From assembly GCA_026119935.1 (NCBI GenBank), contig JALRMH010000019.1, positions 62,001-126,000 on the forward strand: DNA of 64,000 nt, given 5' to 3'. The DNA is from Endothia cerciana. Lineage: Eukaryota; Ascomycota; Sordariomycetes; Diaporthales; Cryphonectriaceae. Below are positions 1 to 10,200 of the stretch, piece after piece. Every line of letters starts with the position of its first letter. Position 1 is the first letter of the stretch. Under the pieces are notes generated by a model. It was not told the origin of the DNA and ran no database searches. It saw nothing but the letters and a program-made list of their open reading frames with translations. The translations under genes and the position numbers were made by a program.

Positions 1-1
1 G

Positions 2-856
2 TCTCACCCCTTCGCACCTGGCCACATCATCTTCGAGAGGTCGCTGTTCGCAGCCTACCTGTGCAACTTTTTCGCGGTCTTCGGGCAGCTGTCGACCGTC
101 TTCTACCTGCCGCTGCTCTACCAGGCCGTGGATGGCCTCTCCGCCGTCCAGGCCGGACTGCTCCTGCTGCCCGTCACCATCTTCGGGGTGTCGGCCTCGC
201 TGGGCTCCGGTTTTGTCATGAGGCGGACCGGTCGATACTACTGGCTCACCGTCTTCAGCCTGCTCCTCCTGCTCCTCAGCGTCATACCCATGGTGTTATT
301 CGCAGGCGCCTGGCTCAACTCGGAGGTTGGTACTTCGGCCGCCTTAGCCATGGTGGCACTCGGTTCTGGATCAGGTTGGTCTTCCCCCCCCCCCCCAAAA
401 AAAATAACCCCTCCTCAACCCGCGCCCTCCGTCAGTATAGGTAGAAGATGGCTAACAACATGCTCTTGGGGGTTGGGGGGGAAAGCAATCACCTCGACCC
501 TTGTGGCACTCCTCTCCAACGCCTCGAAGGAGGACACCGCGGTGGTCATTGCATGCTCGTACCTGTTCCGCAGCCTGGGCTCCTCCATCGGGGTCAGCGT
601 GGCCTCGGCCATCCTCCAGCAGGTGCTGAGGGCGCAGCTGGCGTCGAGGCTCGGCAGCGGCGACGCGGCATCGGAGATCGAGCAGCACGTGAGGGAGAGC
701 CTGGACTACATCAAGCAGCTGGAGCCCGCGACCGCAGAGGTCGTCCGGCGGTGCTACCAGGTCGCCAGCATGCACGTGTTTGGCTTCCAGGCCCTGCCTT
801 TTGCCCTGGCATTTGCCTCCTCGTTCCTCATCAGGGAGAAGAGCCTGAGCAAATAG
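2..856 (+). CDS. MFS transporter, DHA14 / vacuolar basic amino acid exporter type (5' partial)
   Basis: This is the C-terminal part (247 residues) of a major facilitator superfamily exporter. The reading frame is open from base 2, so the gene begins outside the window. I model two exons, 2-374 and 486-856, joined in phase; the 111-base intron has a CTAAC branch sequence near 451 and holds a C13A8 tract. The protein shows repeated hydrophobic segments, including one rich in Leu around 245-300, a glycine-rich loop, and the pattern SYLFRSLGSSIGVSVASAIL, which matches TM11-12 of fungal DHA14 (Azr1/Fnx1/Vba-like) proton antiporters. These proteins export drugs or move basic amino acids into the vacuole; the substrate here cannot be told. 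The intron length is a multiple of three and it has no stop, so unspliced mRNA would stay in frame. Confidence 0.85.
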   Translation, partial: SHPFAPGHIIFERSLFAAYLCNFFAVFGQLSTVFYLPLLYQAVDGLSAVQAGLLLLPVTIFGVSASLGSGFVMRRTGRYYWLTVFSLLLLLLSVIPMVLFAGAWLNSEVGTSAALAMVALGSGSGWSSPPPPKKITPPQPAPSVSIGRRWLTTCSWGLGGKAITSTLVALLSNASKEDTAVVIACSYLFRSLGSSIGVSVASAILQQVLRAQLASRLGSGDAASEIEQHVRESLDYIKQLEPATAEVVRRCYQVASMHVFGFQALPFALAFASSFLIREKSLSK

Positions 857-1630
857 ACCGAGGACGGGCGGCCGCGAAGATATAGAGGATACATACAGCA
901 AGTACTCACCGCAGGGGTGGCATCTGGTGTCGTTCTGGGTATTCCATCTTCGGGGAGCCCTCCTGGATTGATCTCGCCGTGAGCGGAGTTCCCGTCAATG
1001 ATCCCTTCTGTGGAATAACATCTCCTGAGATAACCGGTGTCCCCTTTTCGACGCCGTCCCCGTGATATCAATCCTGTACTCAGCTATACTTAACAGCTCT
1101 ATAACACCCGCCTGTACATATCCATTGGGATGTCAGTGCTCAATACATGTGGCTGTAAATCAGTTGTACTTATCGGTGACCTCGGGAGTCTTATTCCCTC
1201 ACCCCGTCCACTCCTGTGCCTGGTTCCCACAGCCTTCTTCCTGTAGTCCTCACCTCCTCTTACTAGTCTTGAAGGCTGCTGTGCTTGGGCTGTCGATGTG
1301 GCCCCCCTAATACCCTAACCCTAACGATGCTGGTGTGGGCAAAACCTGTCCGGTGATATGTTGACCTCACGATGAGGCGGGTACGGAGCACCTGAGGTAG
1401 GGCCTGCTCGTGGCGCCCTGTGACACTCAAGCGCGCTGATATATGCGAGAAAGACATAAGGGGGGTGGGCATCGCGCTGCTATCAATTGCGTTTGCATCA
1501 GTGCCGTGGTGGAGTGGGTCCCGGCTCCCGACTTCACCACTTACATACTTCTCTTGCTAGGGCGTCCCTCTCCTCCTGTCCTCGCTGCTCAGACTCACCC
1601 ACGTTGTGATATTCCAGGACCGCAGCCAGG
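857..1630. other. Intergenic region with a short telomere-type repeat
   Basis: This holds the 3' flank of the MFS exporter and the promoter of the Nudix gene. I see no convincing coding sequence. The one notable element is the degenerate CCCTAA repeat at 1303-1325. Confidence 0.5.
1303..1325. repeat. Interstitial telomere-type repeat, (CCCTAA)n
   Basis: The + strand reads CCCCCTAAT, then ACCCTAACCCTAACG. That is two perfect CCCTAA units plus one degenerate unit of the standard fungal telomere repeat. It lies about 300 bases upstream of the Nudix gene start and could be a telobox-type promoter element or a healed-break relic; the sequence alone does not decide. Confidence 0.6.
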
Positions 1631-2818
1631 ATGGCGACCCCCCAGACACTAAAGAGCAACCTAGACCTCATCAATGAGTGTGACAGGTACGTATATATAC
1701 ATATATATTCATACATGTATATTTATACATGTCCCCTGCGGCCAACCATGGAGCCCCTTCCCCTGCGGGATCTGGGGGCCACAGCTTTCCTGACGCCTCC
1801 CAGCTTCCCATACGTGGACCTCAGTGCCCTCCCCACCAGCGACAGGCCTGGGGAGGACTACTACTCGTTCCTCCTCCCCGGCGACCCCAGGGCCCACGGC
1901 TACATCACCGCCCGCGTCGTGGAGGAGATGCCCTGGGGCCCGGACTTCGAGGTCAGCCCCGCGGGCCGGGTCCCGCGGACGGTCCGGCTGCTCGACGCCT
2001 CGGGCGGCGCCGCGACCGCGGAGGCCTGCAGCGCCTCGCTGGCGCGGCTCGTCCGACACGCGCAGGAGGCCGGGGTCTTCGCCACGACGCTGGGCCGCAA
2101 GGCCGAGGGCGAGGACTTCCGGGTCATGGGCGCGCGGCGGGACTACGGGGCCCGCGGGGGCGGGGACGGGCTCGTCCGGGTGCGGCGGTCCGCGGCGCCG
2201 CTGCTCGGCATCGCGAACAGGGGGGCGCACATGACCGTGTACGTGCGCTCGCCGGTCACCGGGGCGTACAGGTTCTGGGTCCCCCGCCGGAGCCGGCACC
2301 TGGCCACCTACCCGGGCATGCTCGACAACACGGTCGCGGGGGGCACCCGGGCCGAGGAGACGCCGCTGGAGTGCATCGTCCACGAGGCCGACGAGGAGGC
2401 GTCCCTGCCGGGGGACTTCGTGCGCGCGCGCGTCAGGGCCGCCGGGACCGTCACGTACGTCACGCAGACCGGCGGCACGGACCAGCAGGTCGCGGTGGGC
2501 GGCTACGACGCCGGCCTGTGCTGCCCGGACGTCATCTACGTCTACGACCTCGAGGTCCCGGCGGGCCAGGCGGAGGCGGTGGTCCCGCGGCCCCGGGACG
2601 ACGAGGTCGAGCAGTTCTACCTGTGGGACCTGGACACGGTGAGGGCGGCCATGGCCAGGGGGGAGTTCAAGGCGAACACCGCGCTGGTGCTGCTCGACTT
2701 CTTCATAAGGCACGGCATCCTGACCGAGGAGAACGAGCCGGACTACGTCGAGATCGTCTCGAGGCTGCATCGGCGCGTGCCTGTGCCTACTGCGCCTCCC
2801 CGGCCGGCCGGAGCATGA
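1631..2818 (+). CDS. Nudix hydrolase with DUF4743, thiamine pyrophosphokinase-related (YJR142W/Tnr3 N-terminal type)
   Basis: The predicted 356-residue protein belongs to the DUF4743 plus Nudix family, whose yeast member YJR142W hydrolyses damaged forms of thiamine diphosphate (family knowledge). Two exons are modelled, 1631-1686 and 1804-2818. Splicing creates the family-typical N-terminus ...NECDSFPYVDL. The central block contains GAHMTVYVR and LWVPRR-like FWVPRRS, then YPGMLDNTVAGG leading into the Nudix box at about residues 198-220. The box keeps the ExxEE metal-binding core as HEADEEASL, but the consensus Arg is His and the last Gly is Ser. The C-terminus FKANTALVLLDFFIRHGILT is typical. 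There is no pyrophosphokinase domain, unlike fission yeast Tnr3. The intron is AT-rich and a multiple of three in length. The coding region is very GC-rich. Confidence 0.9.
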   Translation: MATPQTLKSNLDLINECDRYVYIHIYSYMYIYTCPLRPTMEPLPLRDLGATAFLTPPSFPYVDLSALPTSDRPGEDYYSFLLPGDPRAHGYITARVVEEMPWGPDFEVSPAGRVPRTVRLLDASGGAATAEACSASLARLVRHAQEAGVFATTLGRKAEGEDFRVMGARRDYGARGGGDGLVRVRRSAAPLLGIANRGAHMTVYVRSPVTGAYRFWVPRRSRHLATYPGMLDNTVAGGTRAEETPLECIVHEADEEASLPGDFVRARVRAAGTVTYVTQTGGTDQQVAVGGYDAGLCCPDVIYVYDLEVPAGQAEAVVPRPRDDEVEQFYLWDLDTVRAAMARGEFKANTALVLLDFFIRHGILTEENEPDYVEIVSRLHRRVPVPTAPPRPAGA

Positions 2819-3530
2819 GGGGTTGGGTGGGGGGGGGGGGGGAAGGAAATCCGAGAGACAAGAGCCCTGAGCGGATATCTAGGCTAGGAAATAGACTTGT
2901 GTGATCAAAGCACACCGGCGCACCTTCACCACCATAAGCTACGTAATATCACAGCCCTATAACTGATAACTCTGCCCGTTCCAGCCCGTAGGTTCGGCGT
3001 GGCTGCCCGTCCGCTCGCGTCTGGTACGTGCTACTACTGTAGGGCTGGATCTAGATCATGTAAGGTACCGGCGGCGAAGAACCCCGCGGGGCACTGCTCG
3101 TTTGGCGAATAAAAACGGGCCTGGTGCCAGATTCGAGATCTCCAGACCAGAGCCCCGGGGTGACAGGTCAGACAAGATCACGCGGTGATGACGAGGAGGA
3201 AGATTTTTTTTGTGGCAGTCAGGTTGTCTGCCCAAGCGATGCCATGATTGTATTTTCTTATGTAGGTAGCTAGGTAGCTACGTAGCTACGTAGGTAGGTA
3301 GGTAGGTCGGTGTTGCTCAAATGCGCCATGCCCTCTCGTCATGCTAGCAGAAGGAAGTCTTGCAGCACGCGCGAGTAAAGCCATAGCATACTTCGGATGG
3401 AATTCCAAACGAGTCAGAATGGTAGTCAGCCCTCCAGTTGTTGCCACTGCGCGCTCGAATGAAGGTGGTTTCGGTCCGATGAGCCCCCCTCCAGCCCGGC
3501 AACGACACCGTATGTTTCGCTGGGTGAGGT
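2819..3530. other. Intergenic region with G14 tract and TAGGTAGC repeats
   Basis: This is the shared 3' side of two convergent genes. It contains a G14 run at 2829-2842 directly after the Nudix stop and a degenerate tetranucleotide repeat at 3261-3310. No gene is visible. Confidence 0.5.
3261..3310. repeat. TAGG/TAGC tetranucleotide repeat
   Basis: About 50 bases are built of TAGG, TAGC and TACG units, including four clean TAGG copies near 3290-3306. It is a simple-sequence repeat in the 3' intergenic region. Confidence 0.7.
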
Positions 3531-5487
3531 TTAGGCAACCGTCACGGGCCGGTTCGCGATCATCTCACGCTCGAGCAGCGTCTCCAGGACCCCACCGCTC
3601 TTCATCTGCACTCCGTCCTGCGCATGCTGCGCCTTGATCTCCTTCACACCCTCCTCGATACCCAGCTGGGCATCCGTCCACAGCGGCGGCTCAGCGCCAA
3701 CGCCCGGCTCCCCGACGCCGATGAAACCACCATCAGCGGCCCACTCGGAAGTGCGCTTGATGTCCAACTCGCTCCAGATGGCGTCCACGGCATTGACGAG
3801 ATGGTCACGGAACTCCCTGGTGTGCCCAGGGGTGGGCGTGATTCGCAGGCGCTCCTGGCCAACGGGCACTGTCGGATAATTGATGCTCTGCACGTAGATG
3901 TGGTACTTCTGCAGGAGCAGGTCCGAGGCCTTCTTGGCGACCTCGGCGTTGCCGACCAGGATCGGGATGATGTGGCTGGGGTTGGGGATCACGGGGATGT
4001 CGCGCTCGTCGAGCGCGGCCTTGACGGCGCGGGTGTGCAGCTGCTGGAGCTTGCGGTCCCCGTGATAGTCCATCTGGTACTCGATGGCCGTCTTCGCGCC
4101 AGCCATGGTGGCCGGAGGAAGGGAGGTGGTAAAGATGAAACCTGGGGCAAGAGATCGGATCATGTCCACCAGCTTGGCGCTGCCGGCGATGTAGCCGCCA
4201 ACGCACCCGTAAGCCTTGCCGAGGGTCCCGGTGATGATGTCGATACGGTCCATGATCGTGCCGCGGGGCCGACCCTGCTTATGGGCCTCGAAATCGAGGT
4301 GCTCCGCCACACCGGCACCGTGTGGGCCGTACATGCCCACGGCATGGACCTCATCGAGAAAGGTGATGGCGCCGTACTTGTCCGCAAGGTCGCAGATCTT
4401 CTCGATCGGCCCGATCGAGCCGCACATACTGTAGACCGACTCGAAGGCGATGATCTTGGGGACGTGGAGGGGCAGCGACGCCAGCTTCGCCTCCAGATCC
4501 CCCACGTCATTGTGCTTGAACACAATCTTCTTGGTGCCGGAGTGGCGGATCCCCTGGATCATGGACGCGTGGTTCAGGCTGTCGGACAGGATGACGCAGT
4601 CCGGCATCTTGCTCCCCAGCGTCGCAAGCGTCGCATCGTTCGCCACGTAGCAGCTGGAGAAGACCAGCGCGGCCTCCTTGGCGTGGAGCCTCGCGACGGT
4701 GTCCTCGAGCTCCACGGCATGCTTGTTGTGGCCGGATATGTTCCGGGTGCCGCCGGCACCGGCGCCGTACTCGTCGAGGGTCTCGTGCATGGAGCGCAGC
4801 ACGTGCGGGTTGCGGCCCATGCCCAGGTAGTCGTTGGCGCACCAGACGGTGACGCGCTCCTCGCGGTTGGCCATGTGCGCCCGCGGGAACTCCTTGGCCA
4901 GCCGGTTGATGTTGTTGAAGTAGCGGTACGACTTGTCCTTGTGCTTCCTGTCCAGCTCGGCTGTGTAGTAGGCCTCGTAGTTGAACTTGCCGTCGGCGGT
5001 GCCGCTGACGGGGCAGGTGGCGGGCGCGGCCTGGCGAGGGGCGGCGGGGATGGCCTGCGCTGTGGACGGTGGTGGTGGTGTCAGTACTCATGCCCGCTTG
5101 TCCCTGTCGGCGCCGGTTGGTGTTTAACGTACTCTTGTCGCGCGTGAACAGCGGACCGTCGACAGCCCTCGCCTCCTGGCTGCGGCTGGAGTGCAGGCCC
5201 CGGGCCTTGCCCAGCCTTCCGCTGTGGTGGCCGGCCACCGGATGGGCCGACAGCCCAGCGATGCCGCCGCTCACATGACCAAACTTTGCGGACTGGACGG
5301 CGAGGGCCTTTCCCATGACGGGGCAGCGGTGTGCGAGCAGCTGCAGCTTGGACATGGTGCCACCGCAGGGGGAGGACGCCTGGGGCAGCACCGGCCGGGT
5401 CGAGGTGGACAGCGCCCGCAGCGTGGCGGGCGACGCATTCTTCAGGAAGGGGCACATGGCCTTGGACTGCCGCAGAACAGCGTCCAT
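3531..5487 (-). CDS. HEM1: 5-aminolevulinate synthase, mitochondrial
   Basis: This enzyme condenses glycine with succinyl-CoA to 5-aminolevulinate, the first and rate-limiting step of heme synthesis in the mitochondrial matrix, using pyridoxal phosphate. Exons are 5487-5133 and 5059-3531; the 73-base intron has a GTACGT donor and a CTGAC branch point. The 627-residue product is normal length for a fungal ALAS. The N-terminus is a Ser/Ala/Arg-rich presequence that carries the heme-regulatory Cys-Pro motifs MCPFL and RCPVM, and a further TCPVS follows the splice junction. The core shows CANDYLGMG, GAGAGGTRNISG, the LDEVHAVGMYG aspartate region and the PLP-lysine motif TGTLGKAYG. The ATG at 5487 is chosen because it gives the family N-terminus and includes the first CP motif. 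A triplicated G-rich element lies about 60 bases upstream. Confidence 0.96.
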
Positions 5488-5546
5488 GACGGCGAGGGGA
5501 GACAATTGGCGTGTTGGAGGGGGAGGTCTGGGGTGAATGGCGAAAA

Positions 5547-5610
5547 GGGGGGGGGGATACTGACGAAGGGGGGGGGGATACTGACGAAGGGGGGGGGGGA
5601 TACTGACGAA
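5547..5610 (-). repeat. Three tandem copies of G10-ATACTGACGAA upstream of HEM1
   Basis: Three direct repeats of 21, 21 and 22 bases (5547-5567, 5568-5588, 5589-5610) each consist of a G10 or G11 run followed by ATACTGACGAA. On the HEM1 coding strand each unit reads TTCGTCAGTAT followed by a C10 tract. The nearest copy is 60 bases upstream of the start codon, so the array lies in the 5' leader or core promoter. Confidence 0.85.
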
Positions 5611-5873
5611 GAAGGAGAGGAGAGCGGAGGAGAAGGGGAGGTTTGAAACTCAGGTCGGAAGGCCGGAGGGGACGAAGTTGCGGACCGAGGGGCTGCTAGT
5701 AACTAATGACCCAAAAAGTTTCATAACCTATCCCGCCGTCAATCGGTCAATCATCAGCAGTGGCGTCCTGACCGCCCCCCGCCCCCTCCACAAATCCCCT
5801 CATGGTTTTATACCCCCCCCCACCACCGAGGCAGAGACTGCCGAGTAACCACCAAGAACATGGGGCCTGTATA

Positions 5874-5913
<40 letters not shown>

Positions 5914-5951
5914 TTACTACTACTATTACTATTACTACTACTATTACTATT
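5874..5951. repeat. (ACT)n microsatellite
   Basis: About 78 bases of ACT/ATT trinucleotides; the first part is perfect ACT and the second is interrupted by ATT units. It lies in non-coding DNA. Confidence 0.9.
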
Positions 5952-7266
5952 CACATGGTACCTAGGTGGCCTTGTCTCGACTGATCTGTCCAGAGGCTGA
6001 CCGGGCTATCATCTACCCAAGACCCAAGAAGACTACATGGCAGTGAAGATGTGTCCTCGCCATGCACGCACCGGCACTCTCGTGCAGCCCGAGAAAGGTA
6101 AAACGGAAAGGAAAAAAGAAAAAAAAATCCCCACCGGTCTGCCTCCTGGCCTAGCCGCATCTGCTTCCGCATTCCGGGGAAGAACTCGGCACTCGCGTAA
6201 TCGCCATGGCTCCCATTGGCTCCCAAACCTGGCCAACTCCATACCATGTAAGTACTACTATGTAGATTTGATCCTCGTCCCGTCTCTGCTCGGCAAGAGA
6301 GAGGGGCGCTCGGCTCCACGGATACCATCACAATGCCGTGGGCCAGAAGGGCGTGAGACATGTCAGCAAGCAGAACACCAGGGCCATATCGCAGTTGTAC
6401 AGCCGAGGCCCAACTGCCCCAGGAATTCACACAGCCAAACCTCAGCACCAAGGGATCAGGGGCGGCTGGCTCCTCAGGGCACCCGTACGGAATCACCAGA
6501 AACGGACCGGTGCAGCTCCTCACGTCAAACGGCAACGGCATGTTCAGCAGCGGATCAGTTCTTCCAGGTCTGATCACACGGGTCCGGTCGGGCGAGCTGT
6601 GAGGCTGTAGCTCATGTCAGGTCCACGGATCAAACCTATTTAGCCATTCCTCAGGCCATCGCCCGTAATCTACACACAATTAAATCCACACCCATCCTTT
6701 CCTGCCCGAGCAGGGCTGCGTCAGCGATGGCGAGGCCAAAAGCCCCCATTGTGCTTTCCCGCGAACTCCAGACCATGCATCCAAAGATGAACCCTACGCC
6801 TCAGCTCCGTCATGGCAACCACCCGCTAAAGAACCGGGTGAGGGCGTGCATTGGACAACCGGGGCATCGTGTCGTGAGACGCCAAATATCAAGAAGGAGG
6901 AAGAAAATCAGGTTAGGAAAGGAAGGAAAGAAGAAAGAAAGGGTGAGCAGGGGCTGCCGTCAGCTTCAGTCGTCAATGACCAGAGGTTCGGACGCTGAGC
7001 CGCCTGGTCTGGTCGAACGTCCTGGTGCCTGCCGGGCCGCCGTCTCTCCCTTGGTTGTTTTGCCTTGTCGTCTTCTAAGTATCTCATATACCGCCGTGAG
7101 GTCTCGCGCTCTCCGTTCGCTTGCACCACCCTGCCTTTCCTTGATGGGACGGTGGAGGAATTGGCCGGCATGCTGAGGGTAGCGCCTGAAGTCAGTCGAG
7201 ACTCGATACCGTATGCATACCATATGAACAACCCAGCCCGTCTAGGAAACCTAAGATATGGCGGAG

Positions 7267-10200
7267 TTAAGAAAAAGGGTCGCCTACGTCAGGGTCCCGC
7301 TCCTTCGGCTTAGGGCCGACAAGTAGGCCATGCACCGCGTCTTCTTTGTTGCCCTTCCTGAGTTCGTCGATAAGGTGATCAGGCCGTATGGCGAGCCATT
7401 GGCGAATATACCCTGGATCGGCCTTGACAGCCTCTCCGAGCCTCTTCCACAACGCGTGTCTCTCGAAGCCTCCCATGTTGGCTAGTCCCATGGCCAGCTG
7501 GAGCTTCACCTCGAGCGCCTCAAGTCCCTGGAGGTGCTCCGCGGTCAGATGTCCCCTCAGCTCCGCCTTCATCTGGGCTCTCGCCTGCTCCTCGTAGTCT
7601 TGGGAATTGCCGGCACGTCGCCCTGAGGTGCTGCCCATCGAGATTGGTCTTGCTGCCTCCGTTGGTGCGACCGTCAAAGGCATACGTGTAGGAGTGACGA
7701 GCGAGTCCTGCCTGCTCCTAGACCCAGCCATACCGAGAGAAAAGGGGGCAACTGGCTGCGTTGGTATCTCATGCATACCCTGCTCAGTGACTGTCCCGTC
7801 CAGGCCCAAAGGAAGGGCAGGCAAAGGAAGGGCAGGCACTGGCTGAGGTGGTTGCTGCTACACCGAGTTAGTACCGAACGTCCTGGAAATCCGTGTGCCA
7901 CTCAGAAGCAGGAAAATGCTGATGGGGTTGTCGATGGACCGCGGCTTCACTGGGGATGTCATGGGGACTGGCTCACTGATCGCTGGGGGTGCTGGCCGCG
8001 CAATGTCAGATTTGCGGTGCTCGCATTGGCTCCTGACAAGCTAGATGTGGGCGTGGTTACTGCCGCTTTCTGTCCATCGGCCATGCCCTGATTCGGTTCT
8101 GGAACGATCTGTTTGGATGCTGCCGAGGTGGATACGGTGTCAGAAGGTCCCTGCAGGGGATTGTTAGCTGTTATGTCCCACTCGAAGCCCTGAGTAGATA
8201 TGAAATCGGCATCTGCCCAGACTGGTGTCGGTCGCATGCCAGGAAGCGCAGAGGAGGCGCGGAGAGGCTCCAAGCCAGAGCTTGGGTCGAAGCCTTCGAA
8301 AGCAAGAGCATTCCCATCTTGCCTATCCACCTTTTGTGCTGAGGCTTCGGTCTGGCAGTTGGGAGAAACGGTGGGGGGCGAAGAAGTCCGTACTTGACCA
8401 CGTTGCTGCGATGCATTTGTCTTTCCCGAGATTCGTTGAGAAGCTGTTTGTTGTGTACGAGCCATTTGATCGGCTTCCTTTTGTGCGTCTGCAGGCAGAT
8501 CCTTGTCTGGCTCTTCCTCCTCAAAGGTGTCAGTATTCTCGATGTATGATATTCCACTGGCAATGCCCGAGTCGAGCAGGGCGTCCAGGATCGGATCTTG
8601 CCCTCGGAAGCCGGACGTGTCCTGGGATTTAGGTTTCACATAGTCCTTGAACCATGTCGTGACTTTGCTATCTGCTTTAGATAGAGGATGTTTGGAATCC
8701 ACCACACGAGAGGCCAGCTGGTTCTTGAACACCTGTTGGTTGTGCATCGTCTTCTCGAACGTTCCAGCGCAAATGAGCCAGTACACAAACACCTGTTTTG
8801 TCTGGCCAATACGGTACGCTCGCCCTATTGCTTGTTGCTCATGTATGGGATTGTACATGAAGTCAAGGATGACGACCCGACTAGCACCGTAAATATTGAG
8901 ACCAACGCCGCCAGCTGTTGTCGAGATAAGGAATGCTTGGGATTTGCCGCCGTTGAAATTCTTCACCAGACCTTGCCTCAGAGGAGGAGGGACACTGCCG
9001 TCGAGCCGCTTGTAAGCCCGATTCTTCGCAGCGCAAAGGTGAACCTCGACAAAGTCCAGGACAGGGATGCTTTGTGAGAAAATCAGCACATTCTCACCAA
9101 GCCTCATAGCCTCCTCGAGGATCTTGTCCAGCACAAGCATCTTCTGTGAGGCGTCGATGGCTTTGGAAGTTTGCCGTTCGTCGAGGACCTTCAGGACAGC
9201 AGCCTTTGCTCTCGCCGATGCATCTAGTAGTTGATGCTCAGCCTCACTGTCCCGCGAGCTGTTCTCATTGTGTAATTGCCACCCCTCTTTCTCCTGCTGG
9301 AGGTGCGCCTGAAGGATAGATGGGTGGGCGTGAAGCAGTCTCAAAGCACCAGTCAGGCTCCAAACAGATGTGACGGAGAGATTCTTCTTTCCCGTTGTTG
9401 AGACGACACCTTGCACATAGGTTTGGTAGGCGGCCTCCTGAATATCTCTGAGGTCGACGTAGATGATGTACTCCTTCTTTGGAGGAATGCTGTCTTTCAG
9501 AAAAGCTGCCGTCCTTCTCTGAACCTTGGGGGCCACCACTTCCTTGAGAGCAGCAAGACAGATCTTGGCCTTCCTCGTCGCTATGGCATCACTGCCCTTC
9601 CAAAGTCCGCTTTCGATAGGCTTCGCGTATCTTGTTGAGAACTCACTGGGCTCGCCAAGGAATCCGGGCGAGACCCAGTTGATCATCGAGTAGTATTCCT
9701 CGACGTTGTTTGCGAGAGGCGAGCCAGTTAGGGCGATGCGGCTGTTGGTCTTGAACCTGTTCGCAATATCGCCAGTCTTGGAATCTGTGTTCTTGAAGTT
9801 GTGGGCCTCATCACCAACGACGAGGGAAGGCTCGTCCAGGAGTAATTGGAGGAGTTCATCGCCTCTCGGTCTTCCCTGAAGAGCGCGCATAAGGGAATAG
9901 CTCATCACAAGGACACCACCCTCCCTAGCCCAGGTCCTGATAGTCTTGGCTCGCAGTGGATAGGAGTCGGAAGATTGGAAATAGTAGATCTCTCCGAGGA
10001 CACCACGCGGAGCCCAGATTTGAAGCTCGTCCACCCAGTTATTCAGGATTCCAGCTGGACAAAGGATGAGCGTCTTCAAAGTCTTCAGGTGCTCCGGGAC
10101 CTGGGAAGAGATGGTGTCGTCCTCGGACCTCGAGGCTTCGGCGATAGCAATCATCAGGGTGATGACTTGCATTGTCTTCCCAAGGCCCATGGTGTGTGCA

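Larger units (their letters stand above)
5488..7266. other. HEM1 promoter and intergenic region
   Basis: This interval carries the HEM1 upstream sequence and then the 3' flank of the SNF2 gene. It contains a three-copy G-rich repeat (5547-5610) and an ACT microsatellite (5874-5951). A 208-codon antisense frame at 5951-6577 has no recognisable domain and I do not accept it as a gene. Confidence 0.5.

Noticed and set aside
1709..2770. A 353-codon minus-strand frame opposite the Nudix gene
   Set aside because: It is rich in Arg, Pro and Gly with no domain, and the + strand encodes a recognised family; it is a GC-composition shadow.
3624..5147. A 507-codon open frame on the + strand opposite HEM1
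   Set aside because: It is the antisense of a clearly conserved ALAS. Its Asp/Val/Gly/Leu-rich texture is the usual shadow of GC-rich coding DNA.
5547..5610. Considered as a CRISPR-like array because of regular direct repeats
   Set aside because: Units are contiguous with no spacers, and the genome is eukaryotic; it is a minisatellite.
5951..6577. A 208-codon minus-strand frame upstream of HEM1
   Set aside because: No domain, no splice pattern and Trp/Ser/Gly-rich composition. The opposite strand also has a 178-codon open frame, so openness here is not informative.
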